Assembly (NCBI GenBank): GCA_937923175.1 | Contig: CALALB010000023.1 | Location: forward strand, 1-64,000 | Direction: 5' to 3' | DNA: 64,000 nucleotides | Source of the DNA: an uncultured Chromatiaceae bacterium | GTDB taxonomy: Bacteria; Pseudomonadota; Gammaproteobacteria; Chromatiales; Chromatiaceae | Part shown: in pieces, positions 38,882 to 47,382 of the stretch | Position numbering within the stretch: the first letter of the stretch is position 1 | How the letters are laid out: every line of letters begins with the position of its first letter | Program-made: the position numbers and the translations under genes | The notes under the pieces: generated by a model | Databases searched by the model: none | Told to the model about the DNA's origin: nothing | Seen by the model: only the letters and a program-made list of their open reading frames with translations

Positions 38882-41800
38882 ATGCGTTTATTCAATCTCT
38901 TGCGCCTTCTGTGGCGGGCGCTCCCTTTGAGCCCCAGATGGCGGCAGCGAATCAAGCAAGCCCTGCTCGCTGGGCCCTGGGCGCCTCTGAGACAGGCCCC
39001 GGTATTTGATCTGACTGCCTGGAACGGCGACTGGCAGGGGTTTTTGCCCCCCTTGGATGAGCCGGTGGATCGGATCTTGATCATCGATTGGCAGCCGCCG
39101 ACCCCCGATCTGGACTCGGGATCAGTGCGCCTGTGGTCGATCTTAGAGCTCATGCTAGAGCTGGGTTTGCAGATCGATTTTATCGCCGACCGCAATCCCC
39201 CAGAGCCGCGCTATCTCGAGTCATTGCAGTCGCTTGGGATCCAGACCTGCATTGGCCGAATCGCGGCATGCAACTGGCTCGCTGCCTCTGGATACCGTTA
39301 CAGCCATGTCTGGATCTCGCGCCCTGAGATCGCCGAGCATTATCTGCCCCTGGCGCGCGCCTATGCCCCCCAGGCGCGGGTGATCTATGACACCGTGGAT
39401 CTGCATTGGGTGCGTTTTGCGCGCGGGGTCCCTTATGCCTCAGATCCCGAGGCCATGCGCCAGCAGGCCGAGCGGTATCAGCGGCTTGAGCTTGCCAATG
39501 CCCAGGCCGCCGACCGGGTGATTGCGATCACCGAGGATGAACGCGCGACTCTGCTCGCCGAGGATCCGACCCTCGAGGTCTTTGTTCTACCCAATATCCA
39601 TCCGGTCGCTGAGAAGATCCCCCCGTGGGAGGCGCGCCGGGACCTGTTGTTTATCGGCGGCTTTCAGCATGCCCCGAATGTCGATGCCATGCATTATTTC
39701 GCCGCCGAGATCCTGCCCCTGATCCGCGCCGAGCTTCCCGAGGTGCGCCTGATCATCGCTGGAAGCCAGGTGCCAGAATCGATCCGTGCCCTGGCCTCCC
39801 CGGCAATCGAGCCGGTCGGCTATATCCCGGAGGTGAGGCCCTATTTCGACCAGGCCCGGGTCTTTGTCGCCCCGCTTCGACAAGGGGCAGGGATGAAGGG
39901 CAAGATCGGGCAAAGCCTGGGCTTTGGCTTGCCGGTCGTGACCACTGCGATCGGCGCTGAGGGGATGGGGCTCATCCCTGAATGCCACGCCCTAATCGCC
40001 GATGACCCTGAGTCATTTTCCCAGGGGGTCATCCGGCTATATCGCGACCGCGAGCTGTGGCAGCGTCTATCCGATGAGGGGCGCAGGTTGGTGCAGGCGC
40101 GTTATACCAAGGCGGCAGTCGGCGACCGGTTGCGCGCTGTTTTGGCCTCAAGCGAGCCAAGCCAGACAGACCCATCTGGGACAGCCGAGAGGTGCAGATC
40201 TCGGTCGCCCGTCACCCAGGTGCAGGCCAGGGATTCCGCTTTGGCCGATGCCGGAATGATGCGCCGGAATCAGGGTGCCGGAATCCCAACCCCTTCTTGC
40301 CACCGGGATGGCGAGACCAGCGAGGGAAAGGCGCTGGGGAATGAGGGAGACGGTATCCCAACCCTTCCTGGTCATCCCAGCGAGGGTCTCGGAGCTGCGT
40401 CCGCTGCCGACCGCCGCGTCCTGATCCTGGGGATCTATCTGGCCGAGGCCCCAAACCATGCGCTCGCCATCAGCTGCGAATTGATGAGTGCCCGCGATTG
40501 GCAGGTCGATCTGCGCTGGGCGGCGATCGGCGGGCAAGAGATGCCTGCCTCCCCGACACCTGTCCAGCTGGGAGAGACGGGAGCGGCCACCCGCTTGAGC
40601 CTTGGGCTCGAGGGTGAGTGGGCCCCAGGCCCCTGGATGCGTTCCGCCGACCCGGTGGCTTGCGGCCGTGGATGCGCTGGGACAAAGACAGGGGCGCTAG
40701 GCAGGACGATCAGTGGGCAGCCTCCAAGCCAGGAGTTAGCCGCACTCACCTGGATCTATAGCCCCGAACCCAAGCCGAAGTTTGTTTTGCTCAATCGCCT
40801 ACTGGCCGGGGTTAGGCTTGCAGACTATCGGTATCTGGTGGTCGTGGACGATGACATCGAGCTTCCGGCTGGTTTTTTGGACTGTTTTCTGGCGATTCAG
40901 GAGCGGCGCGGTTTCACCCTGGCCCAGCCGGCGCGCACTGGGGATAGCTTCATCGACCATCATTTCGTCATGCAGCTTGTCGGGGTCGAATCCCGTCAGA
41001 CCCGTTTTGTCGAGATCGGACCCCTCTTTGCCCTAAGGCGCGAGGGGTTTTCGGCAATCCTGCCGTTCGATGAGTCTGCGCCCATGGGCTGGGGGTTAGA
41101 CTTTGTCTGGCCGCTTCGCCTCGAACGACTGGGCCTCAGCCTGGGGATCATCGATGCAGTGCCCGTGAGACACGCGCTGCGCCCGCCGGTGAGTACCTAT
41201 GACTATGCCAAGACCCAGGCGGCGATGCAGGGATTTCTTGGCCGCCAACCGCATCTTGGGCCTCTCGAGGCCTGGGTGGCGTTTGTCACCTATCCTTCAG
41301 CGAATGCCGGCGCGATACCATCCCCTTGCAAGAGACCAGCGCTCCAGGGGAATGAGCCGCAGCAAGGCTCGGCGAGGGGTCTGAGGGTTAAGCCGACACC
41401 TTGGCTTAGCGCCATCCTCTGCACCCGTAACCGCGCCCAATTGCTCAACTGTGCCCTGGTGGCACTCTGTGCCCAAACCCTCGACCCCGAACGGTTTGAG
41501 GTCATCCTAGTCGATGATGGCTCAACCGATGAAACTGCCCAGGTTGCCGAGCGCTTCACCGCCTTGCTTAACCTGCGCTATGTTTGGCAACCGCATGCGG
41601 GTCTGGCCGCGGCCAAAAACCACGGGATATCTCTGGCGCGCGCGCCCATCCTAGTGTTTGTCGATGATGATGATGTGCTCGACAGCCGCGCGCTTGCGGA
41701 ACACCTCGCTGCCCATCGGCGCGAGCCGGATCCCGCGGTCGCTGTACTGGGTTGGACCGGCCTGGCTGGAAAGGCCGCGCGCTCGCCTCTGATGCGCTAT

Positions 41801-42409
41801 GTCAGCGAGGTGGGTTGTCAGCTTTTTTATTATCCAGCACTGCGAGACGGCCAGGAACTCGACTTCAGCTTCTTTTGGGGCGGGCGTTCATCCTGCAAAC
41901 GCGAGATTCTGCTGAGGGAGGGTCTGTTTGATCCCCAGTTTCGCTTTGGTGCAGAGGATATCGAACTTGCCTTTCGGCTGCGTCGGGTAGGTCTACGGGT
42001 GCGTTATCACGCGCGCGCCAGGAGCTATATGATCCGGGATCTTAGCGTCGATGACTTTGCCCGACGCAGCGAGCTTCAGGGTCGGGCCAACTGGGCCTTT
42101 TATCGCAAACATCCGCACCCCCTGGTCTGGGACTGGGCGCAGCTTGAGGGTGTCGAACAGGAGTGGGCGCGGATTGCCGAACACTATCCGCGGCTCTTGA
42201 AGTCTGCGCGCGACCTCCACCACTGGGCCATGGCCAGGATCGAGCAAGGGCTGCCCCTGAGCGCCATCGAGTCGCCTTCTGGGCAGATCGATTCATCCTC
42301 TCTCCAGAAGGGCGAAGGTCTGGAATTAAGGCTATTGCACCGCGCCTATGCCGCGCTCTTTCGCGCCAGCCGGATCAAGGGTACGGTTGAGCGAATGGGC
42401 GAGGGGTGA
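38882..42409 (+). CDS. Three-module glycosyltransferase (GT4 + GT2-like + GT2)
   Basis: 1175 residues. Module 1 (about 60-440) is GT4: DLDSGSVRLWSILELMLELG, YDTVDLHWVRFARG, GAGMKGKIGQSLGFGLPVVTTAIGAEGM. A linker (about 440-515) contains REP-like DNA translated in frame. Module 2 (about 515-830) has VVVDDDIELPAGFLDCFLAI and a region ending in APMGWGLDFVWPLRLERLG; a further low-complexity linker follows (about 800-835, SANAGAIPSPCKRPALQG). Module 3 (about 835-1110) is GT2: WLSAILCTRNRAQLLNCALV, LVDDGSTDETAQVAERF, FVDDDDVLDSRAL. It stands alone between divergent tautomerase and convergent dtd genes. It likely transfers several sugars to one acceptor. The acceptor is unknown. Confidence 0.85.
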   Translation: MRLFNLLRLLWRALPLSPRWRQRIKQALLAGPWAPLRQAPVFDLTAWNGDWQGFLPPLDEPVDRILIIDWQPPTPDLDSGSVRLWSILELMLELGLQIDFIADRNPPEPRYLESLQSLGIQTCIGRIAACNWLAASGYRYSHVWISRPEIAEHYLPLARAYAPQARVIYDTVDLHWVRFARGVPYASDPEAMRQQAERYQRLELANAQAADRVIAITEDERATLLAEDPTLEVFVLPNIHPVAEKIPPWEARRDLLFIGGFQHAPNVDAMHYFAAEILPLIRAELPEVRLIIAGSQVPESIRALASPAIEPVGYIPEVRPYFDQARVFVAPLRQGAGMKGKIGQSLGFGLPVVTTAIGAEGMGLIPECHALIADDPESFSQGVIRLYRDRELWQRLSDEGRRLVQARYTKAAVGDRLRAVLASSEPSQTDPSGTAERCRSRSPVTQVQARDSALADAGMMRRNQGAGIPTPSCHRDGETSEGKALGNEGDGIPTLPGHPSEGLGAASAADRRVLILGIYLAEAPNHALAISCELMSARDWQVDLRWAAIGGQEMPASPTPVQLGETGAATRLSLGLEGEWAPGPWMRSADPVACGRGCAGTKTGALGRTISGQPPSQELAALTWIYSPEPKPKFVLLNRLLAGVRLADYRYLVVVDDDIELPAGFLDCFLAIQERRGFTLAQPARTGDSFIDHHFVMQLVGVESRQTRFVEIGPLFALRREGFSAILPFDESAPMGWGLDFVWPLRLERLGLSLGIIDAVPVRHALRPPVSTYDYAKTQAAMQGFLGRQPHLGPLEAWVAFVTYPSANAGAIPSPCKRPALQGNEPQQGSARGLRVKPTPWLSAILCTRNRAQLLNCALVALCAQTLDPERFEVILVDDGSTDETAQVAERFTALLNLRYVWQPHAGLAAAKNHGISLARAPILVFVDDDDVLDSRALAEHLAAHRREPDPAVAVLGWTGLAGKAARSPLMRYVSEVGCQLFYYPALRDGQELDFSFFWGGRSSCKREILLREGLFDPQFRFGAEDIELAFRLRRVGLRVRYHARARSYMIRDLSVDDFARRSELQGRANWAFYRKHPHPLVWDWAQLEGVEQEWARIAEHYPRLLKSARDLHHWAMARIEQGLPLSAIESPSGQIDSSSLQKGEGLELRLLHRAYAALFRASRIKGTVERMGEG
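40249..40400 (+). repeat. REP-like sequence inside the glycosyltransferase reading frame
   Basis: Three copies of GCCGGAAT (40250, 40263, 40277) are followed by two similar blocks, GGAATCCCAACCCCTTCTTG and GGTATCCCAACCCTTCCTGG, each ending in a ccagcgaggg-type sequence. GCCGGAATC and TTCCCAACCCactGGGATCA also occur in the intergenic repeat at 57065. The frame stays open, and the protein shows a matching internal repeat (GAGIPTPSCHRDGETSEGK / GDGIPTLPGHPSEGL). It lies exactly between two enzyme modules. Confidence 0.5.
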
Positions 42410-42461
42410 GAGGGTCTGCGCCCTTCAAGAACAAGGGTTAGGGGAGCAGGGGCTCTACAGT

Positions 42462-42899
42462 TTAGGTCTCTAACCAAAAGGTCACTGGGCCATCGTTGAT
42501 GAGATAGACCTGCATCTCGGCCCCGAAGCGCCCAGTAGCGACCTCCGGATGGACGAGGCGTGCCTGGTGGGCCAGATAGTCAAATAACCTATTCCCTTCC
42601 TCGGGCGGGGCGGCTGGGGTAAAGCTTGCGCGCGTCCCCTTGCGGGTATCCGCAGCCAGGGTGAATTGCGGCACCAGCAAGAGCCCCCCGCCGATATCCT
42701 GCAGGCTCAGATTCATCCGCCCTTGGGTATCGGGAAAGACCCGATAGCTTAACAGGCGTTCAAGCAGGCGCTCGGCGCGCGTCTCAGTATCGCCTCGTTG
42801 CAAGCCGACCAGGACCAGGATCCCGCGTCCGATGGCGCCAATCGTCTCGCCATCGACTACAACCTGGGCCGAGCGGACCCGCTGTAAAAGACCGATCAT
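42462..42899 (-). CDS. dtd: D-aminoacyl-tRNA deacylase (Dtd)
   Basis: Removes D-amino acids mischarged onto tRNA. The ATG giving [18 protein letters not shown] yields 145 residues, as in E. coli. The ORF track begins at a GTG three codons earlier. The catalytic motifs [21 protein letters not shown] and the Gly-cisPro [10 protein letters not shown] are present. It stands alone on the minus strand between the convergent glycosyltransferase gene and the sox operon. Confidence 0.96.
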   Translation of the reverse strand: MIGLLQRVRSAQVVVDGETIGAIGRGILVLVGLQRGDTETRAERLLERLLSYRVFPDTQGRMNLSLQDIGGGLLLVPQFTLAADTRKGTRASFTPAAPPEEGNRLFDYLAHQARLVHPEVATGRFGAEMQVYLINDGPVTFWLET

Positions 42900-43107
42900 C
42901 AGGTTCACCCTTTCAGAAGGTCACCCCAAGGAGGGCGGGGTAGGTGAGGTCTGGACCCTGTGGTTTGGGGTTCAATTGAGGATCCAGCGGCTGCCCTTCA
43001 GAGCCGGCTTTGGCAAGCCGACTGGCAGAGACTGATGGCCCAAGGATAGCCAGGTCTGCCGTTTCAATCATCGCCGCTCTTTAGAGATGGATGGACTCAA
43101 TAGACAA

Positions 43108-43131
43108 GGGGGTACAGATCTCTGTGCCCCC
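43108..43131 (-). terminator. Hairpin downstream of soxL, likely sox operon terminator
   Basis: GGGGGTACAGA-TC-TCTGTGCCCCC, an 11 bp stem with one wobble pair, about 25 bases after the soxL stop on the minus strand. The following bases (TTGTCTATTG) are only moderately T-rich. A smaller perfect hairpin (CGGCTTtggcAAGCCG) is at 43005-43020. The 257-base gap between dtd and soxL contains nothing else I recognise. Confidence 0.55.
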
Positions 43132-43156
43132 CTAGAGTGAACACCTGGACGGTTCG

Positions 43157-43828
43157 TCAGGGCTGCACGGCGGTCAGACCGACGCTCAGCCAATCCTGCA
43201 TCCCACCGCGATACCATTTGAGCTTATGCCGCGGATAGCCGATCCCAAGCAAGGTTTTGATATTCATGGTCGATTGCGGGCACCAGATCCCATTACAAAA
43301 CAGGACCAGGGTCTTGGCTCGGCTAAAATCCCAGTTGCCACTGGGATCACGCTTGACACCAAAGTGTTCGCTTAGGATCTGGTCAAAGGTCTCGCGCTCC
43401 TGCGGGGTTTCGAAGGTCCCGCCGCTGTCTCGGCTTAGGCGGTTCCAGGGGATATTGATCGAGCCGGGGATGGTTCCGCGTAGGACCCAATCCGGGGTGC
43501 GCGAATCGATCACCAGGATGCTGTCATCGCCTTCGCTCATCCGCTTGAGGTAGTTCAGCACCTCGAGCTCGCCGATGGTCTCAACCCCATCGGCAGCGAT
43601 CATCGGCTGCACGCAAAAAGGCGGACAGCCCCGGTCGGTCTTTTGATAGACCTCGGGTAAGACAGCGTTCGGGTTATTGCCGCGGCGGATGGTGACAACC
43701 TGGCCATTGTGTTTGACCTGGACACTCTCCAGGGTCGGGGTGATCCGATTCTCAGCAGCGCTAGCCGATAGGGCGATCAACAGACAGACCGACAAGGCAA
43801 GGGGGCGCACTGATCTAGGCATGGGCAT
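43157..43828 (-). CDS. soxL: Periplasmic rhodanese-domain protein SoxL
   Basis: 223 residues with a signal peptide (PLALSVCLLIALSASAAE) and an AGGAGG eight bases before the ATG. The rhodanese domain covers about 80-215, with DSRTPDWVLRGTIPGSINIPW and the active-site loop LVLFCNGIWCPQS, whose first Cys is the likely sulfur carrier. Position as last gene of soxX-A-K-L agrees with the A. vinosum-type sox cluster. The role is inferred as periplasmic sulfur transfer during thiosulfate oxidation. Extra cysteines in the N-terminal part (RGCPPFCVQPM) may form a disulfide or a second reactive site. Confidence 0.85.
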   Translation of the reverse strand: MPMPRSVRPLALSVCLLIALSASAAENRITPTLESVQVKHNGQVVTIRRGNNPNAVLPEVYQKTDRGCPPFCVQPMIAADGVETIGELEVLNYLKRMSEGDDSILVIDSRTPDWVLRGTIPGSINIPWNRLSRDSGGTFETPQERETFDQILSEHFGVKRDPSGNWDFSRAKTLVLFCNGIWCPQSTMNIKTLLGIGYPRHKLKWYRGGMQDWLSVGLTAVQP

Positions 43829-43864
43829 TGAAAGAACCTCCTGAACGTAAGGCCGCGGTTGCGA

Positions 43865-44200
43865 TTAGGGCTTACCAAAGACATAGGCCGGGAAATCGGC
43901 GTTTTGCTCGCGCAAGGCCTGTTCATAGCCAAGCTCGCCTTGACGTCTAGCCCGATTGGCAAGCGCGATCGCCTCCTGGATCTGCCCGGCCTGGGCCAGC
44001 TCTTTCGCCTTGGCGATCAGCTTAGCGGTATCGCGCCACTCGCCACCCACTGAGGCCGCCTGTTGGCGCGCCCCTTCGGCAGCAGCGATCGCCTGCTCCA
44101 CCTCGGTGTTCTCCTCGGCCCAGGCGCTGTTCGTTGCCACCAGCAGGATGATCGATCCGATCCGAACCCAATCGATGTATCCCATCTGCAAAGCCCTCAT
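43865..44200 (-). CDS. soxK: SoxAX-binding protein SoxK (SAXB)
   Basis: 111 residues with a hydrophobic export signal (IGSIILLVATNSAWAEE) and a charged helical mature part (QAIAAAEGARQQAASVGGEW, AKAKELAQAGQIQEAIALA). In green and purple sulfur bacteria this small protein forms part of the SoxAXK cytochrome complex that joins thiosulfate to SoxYZ. The ATG at 44200 overlaps the soxA stop as ATGA; an in-frame ATG at 44182 (MGYIDWVRIG), preceded by GAGGG, is an alternative. Confidence 0.85.
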   Translation of the reverse strand: MRALQMGYIDWVRIGSIILLVATNSAWAEENTEVEQAIAAAEGARQQAASVGGEWRDTAKLIAKAKELAQAGQIQEAIALANRARRQGELGYEQALREQNADFPAYVFGKP

Positions 44201-45027
44201 TTACGCGCCCCCGGACCATTGAGCTCTTGGCCGTTGTTCATATAGGTCAGAAAGTATTCGAGATTGCGATATTCCTCGCTCTCTAACGGAAAGGCCTTGG
44301 CCCGGACCTGTTCATTACAGCCGGCAAAACGCCGATGCAGGGTGCCGACCTCGCCCCATTCGGAGCGATAGACTGGCCAATGGGTGGTATGTCCAAGGGC
44401 CGGGCTGAGGGTCTCGGTGCGCAGCTTGGCGCCTGAATTGGCAAAATGACAATGGGCGCAGGAGAAGTTCAATTGGCCGCGCCGGGCAAAATAAAATCGC
44501 TTGCCCTTAGTATAGGCCTCTAGCGCGCGCGGATCGTCCTCCGGTATCTCAACCTGGGTGATCTGCCCGCGCGACTGATAGGCGATATAGGCAAGCAGAT
44601 CGACGAGCGGACCCTTGTTGTAGGGCAGGGGCTCCTCGCCATTGGCCTTGCGGCAGTCGTTGAGCGCAAGCGATAGGGTCACCACTGTCCCGTGCTCGCG
44701 ATCCCAGCGCGGATAGCGGTTGGCGATCGCTGGGCCATCCGGGAAGCAATCGGCATAGGTGCGCCCATTGGCGAAGGGTGTTTTCCACAGCTCCTCGCCC
44801 CGGGCAATCGCCTGTTCATAAGGGGGGAACTCCTCGATCGCCTCCCAGTTGGCGCGCATCACCGGGTCGATCGCATAGACGCCGTTTTTGAATTCATTCT
44901 CGGGAACGCTGGGAAAGCGACGTTTGAAATAGCCTTGAAAGGCTGCCTGTTCCTCGGCAGGGGTTGCAGCCAGGGCTAGGGGGGCGATGAAACCGAGGAT
45001 TACCCAAAACAGGATCAGGCGTGGCAT
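44197..45027 (-). CDS. soxA: Sulfur oxidation c-type cytochrome SoxA
   Basis: Subunit of the SoxAX cytochrome that oxidatively couples thiosulfate to the SoxY cysteine in the periplasm. It has 276 residues with a signal peptide (MPRLILFWVILGFIAPLALA). It carries one heme site, CAHCH, the mono-heme form, in place of the two sites of some homologues. The catalytic heme-ligand cysteine is in RRFAGCNEQVRAKAF, and the pair ADCF/NDCRKA fits the disulfide that replaces the lost N-terminal heme. It follows soxX by 17 bases. Confidence 0.95.
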   Translation of the reverse strand: MPRLILFWVILGFIAPLALAATPAEEQAAFQGYFKRRFPSVPENEFKNGVYAIDPVMRANWEAIEEFPPYEQAIARGEELWKTPFANGRTYADCFPDGPAIANRYPRWDREHGTVVTLSLALNDCRKANGEEPLPYNKGPLVDLLAYIAYQSRGQITQVEIPEDDPRALEAYTKGKRFYFARRGQLNFSCAHCHFANSGAKLRTETLSPALGHTTHWPVYRSEWGEVGTLHRRFAGCNEQVRAKAFPLESEEYRNLEYFLTYMNNGQELNGPGARK

Positions 45028-45044
45028 CGTGAAACCTCGACCGG

Positions 45045-45443
45045 TTAAAGTGTCCAGATAAAGCTCACCACATCGGCAAACTCCTTGGGCGTAAAGATCT
45101 CATGTTTGCCAAAGGGAGGCATCACGGCATCTGGATTGCGCACGGTGGGGTCCCAGATCTGTTTGGCAAGCTCGTGCTTGCTGGGAAAACGGGTCTGGAT
45201 CGCGGTGAGGACTGGACCGATCGACCCTGGGCTGGTAGCACCGGCGATGACATGACAGGAGACACAGTTGCCCTTGGCGCGATCAAAGGCGATCTGACGC
45301 CCAGACTCCGGGTCACCATCGAGATTGATGGCCTCAGGGAGTTCTGCACCCGCCAAGGGGGCAGTCAGCGGTATGAGACAGGCCAGGAGACCAGCCAAGC
45401 GGCGCCAGTAGGCCGTTTGGTCAGAGAACAACGACATCTGCAC
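45045..45443 (-). CDS. soxX: Sulfur oxidation c-type cytochrome SoxX
   Basis: 132 residues with a signal peptide (GLLACLIPLTAPLAGA), a heme motif CVSCH, and the axial methionine in NPDAVMPPFG. It partners SoxA. AAGGAGG lies close to the start. It is first in the minus-strand soxXAKL operon and divergent from soxB, with a 140-base region between them that contains the palindrome at 45491. Confidence 0.94.
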   Translation of the reverse strand: MQMSLFSDQTAYWRRLAGLLACLIPLTAPLAGAELPEAINLDGDPESGRQIAFDRAKGNCVSCHVIAGATSPGSIGPVLTAIQTRFPSKHELAKQIWDPTVRNPDAVMPPFGKHEIFTPKEFADVVSFIWTL

Positions 45444-45485
45444 TCCTCCTTATTTTGTTAGGGCCAAATAGCGGCAAGGACGTAT

Positions 45486-45514
45486 TTACGATTGACTCGG
45501 TCAATAAAGATAAT
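45486..45514 (+). promoter_or_regulatory. Candidate sigma-70 promoter of soxB
   Basis: TTTACG (45486-45491) and GATAAT (45509-45514), separated by 17 bases. The -10 matches five of six consensus positions; the -35 is weak, which would fit an activator or repressor-controlled gene. The soxB ATG follows about 70 bases later behind GAGGGGGG. Confidence 0.4.
45491..45505. promoter_or_regulatory. Perfect palindrome in the soxX/soxB divergent region, candidate operator
   Basis: ATTGAC-TCG-GTCAAT, six-base perfect arms with a three-base centre. It lies between the -35 and -10 of the proposed soxB promoter, where a bound dimer would block polymerase, and about 50 bases upstream of soxX. No regulator gene of the ArsR/SoxR type is in the window. 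Assignment as an operator is inference from symmetry and position. Confidence 0.45.
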
Positions 45515-45583
45515 CAACCGGCCCATATCTTTGCGGCAGCATCCGGTTCATTTCAAGTATCCTGATCACCTGAGGGGGGTTTC

Positions 45584-47356
45584 ATGTTGCTCTCAAGGCG
45601 CGCATTTATCCGCTTGCTGGGGATTGCGGGTACAGCTGGGCTTTGGCCCGCCCTGGGCCGGGCGAGCGAGGATCCTTATGAGCTGCCATTGTTCGGTCAG
45701 GTGCGGCTTTTACATCTCACTGACACCCATGCCCAGTTGCAGCCGGTCTATTATCGCGAGCCCAATGTCAATCTCGGGATCGGCCCAGCCTGGGGTCAAC
45801 CGCCGCATCGGGTCGGCCAGGCATTGCTGGATTATTTCGCAATCGCGCCCGACAGCCCAGAGGCCCATGCCTTTACCCATCTAGACTTTGTCTCGGCTGC
45901 CGAACGCCTCGGCGCGGTCGGCGGCTTTGCCCATTTGAAGACCCTGCTCGATCGGCTCCGTGCCCAGGCAGGGGAAGGCAGAAGCCTCTTGCTCGATGGC
46001 GGGGATACCTGGCAAGGCTCGGGCACCGCCTATTGGACCCGGGGCCAGGACATGGTTGGCGCCTGTAACCTGCTGGGGGTCGATGTCATGACCGGGCATT
46101 GGGAGTTTACCCATGGCGATGCGCAGGTCATTGCCAACCTGGCGGCCTTTAAAGGCGACTTTGTGGCGCAAAATGTCCAGGTGCGTGAGGAGGCATTGTT
46201 CGATTATCGCTTTGCCAACTTTCCCGGCTTTGATGGCGATACCGCACTTGCATTCAAGCCCTTTGTCATCCGCGAGCTTCAGGATGCCAAGATTGCCATC
46301 ATTGGTCAGGCATTTCCCTATACCCCCATTGCCAATCCCGCCCGTTTTATCCCTGACTGGACCTTTGGCATCCAAGAGGAGCGGCTCCAGCGGCTCATCG
46401 ACCGGATCCGCGCCCGCGAGCGCCCCCATGCGGTGATTTTACTGTCGCATAACGGCATGGATGTGGACCTCAAGCTGGCCGCGCGGGTGCGGGGGATCGA
46501 TGTGATCCTCGGCGGTCATACCCATGACGGAGTGCCGGCGCCGATCCCGGTCAAAAACCCCGGGGGTGTCACCCTGGTCACCAATGCCGGCTCAAACGGC
46601 AAATTCATCGGGGTGCTGGATCTCGAAATCCAGGAGGGGAGGGTTAGCAACTATCGCTACCGCCTGCTTCCGGTCTTTGCCAATCTGCTTGCGCCCGATC
46701 CCAGAATGCTTGCCTATATCCAGCAGGTCCGCGCCCCCTATGCCGAGCGGCTTGCTGAGCCATTGGCGGTGACCGAGAGCCTATTGTATCGGCGCGGCAA
46801 CTTTAGCGGCACCTTCGATCAGCTCATCTGCGATGCCTTAAGGCGGGTACATGATGCCCAGATCGCCCTCTCGCCTGGATTCCGCTGGGGGACGAGCCTG
46901 CTTCCAGGCCAGACCATCAGCATGGAACAGGTGCTCAACCAGACCTGTATCACCTATCCCGAGACCTATCGCCGTACCCTCAAGGGCTCTGAGATCAAAA
47001 TGATCCTTGAGGATGTCGCCGATAATCTGTTCAATCCCGATCCCTATATCCAGCAAGGCGGTGACATGGTGCGGGTCGGAGGGCTTGATTATGTCTGCGA
47101 TCCCACCGCCCCCATGGGCGAGCGGATCCAGGACCTGCGCCTGTCCGATGGCACACCAGTTGCGCCGGATAAAGACTATGTGGTAGCGGGTTGGGCAGTA
47201 GTAGGCAGCCAGGCCCCAGGTGAGCCGATCTGGGAGACGGTTGCGACCTATCTGCGCGATCTCAAAACCGTCCGGATCGATCGGCTCGAGACCCCGCGCT
47301 TAAAGAATGTCAAGGACAATCCAGGGATTGCCGATTACACTGGACAATTCATCTAA
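45584..47356 (+). CDS. soxB: Thiosulfohydrolase SoxB
   Basis: Periplasmic dimanganese enzyme that hydrolyses the sulfate group from SoxY-bound S-sulfocysteine. It has 590 residues. The N-terminus [14 protein letters not shown] is a twin-arginine signal. Metal-site motifs of the 5'-nucleotidase/metallophosphatase family are [39 protein letters not shown] and LGGHTHDG. The C-terminal domain is the substrate-recognition part ([15 protein letters not shown]). It is divergent from soxXAKL and followed 26 bases later by the hybrid kinase gene on the same strand. Confidence 0.97.
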   Translation: MLLSRRAFIRLLGIAGTAGLWPALGRASEDPYELPLFGQVRLLHLTDTHAQLQPVYYREPNVNLGIGPAWGQPPHRVGQALLDYFAIAPDSPEAHAFTHLDFVSAAERLGAVGGFAHLKTLLDRLRAQAGEGRSLLLDGGDTWQGSGTAYWTRGQDMVGACNLLGVDVMTGHWEFTHGDAQVIANLAAFKGDFVAQNVQVREEALFDYRFANFPGFDGDTALAFKPFVIRELQDAKIAIIGQAFPYTPIANPARFIPDWTFGIQEERLQRLIDRIRARERPHAVILLSHNGMDVDLKLAARVRGIDVILGGHTHDGVPAPIPVKNPGGVTLVTNAGSNGKFIGVLDLEIQEGRVSNYRYRLLPVFANLLAPDPRMLAYIQQVRAPYAERLAEPLAVTESLLYRRGNFSGTFDQLICDALRRVHDAQIALSPGFRWGTSLLPGQTISMEQVLNQTCITYPETYRRTLKGSEIKMILEDVADNLFNPDPYIQQGGDMVRVGGLDYVCDPTAPMGERIQDLRLSDGTPVAPDKDYVVAGWAVVGSQAPGEPIWETVATYLRDLKTVRIDRLETPRLKNVKDNPGIADYTGQFI

Positions 47357-47382
47357 ATCGCTCCCAGAAGAAATATTCAGCA

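Noticed and set aside
38623-39195. N-terminal extension of the tautomerase ORF (191 extra residues)
   Set aside because: It runs antisense into the glycosyltransferase gene, and a strong GAGGAGGA ribosome site supports the internal start at 38622.
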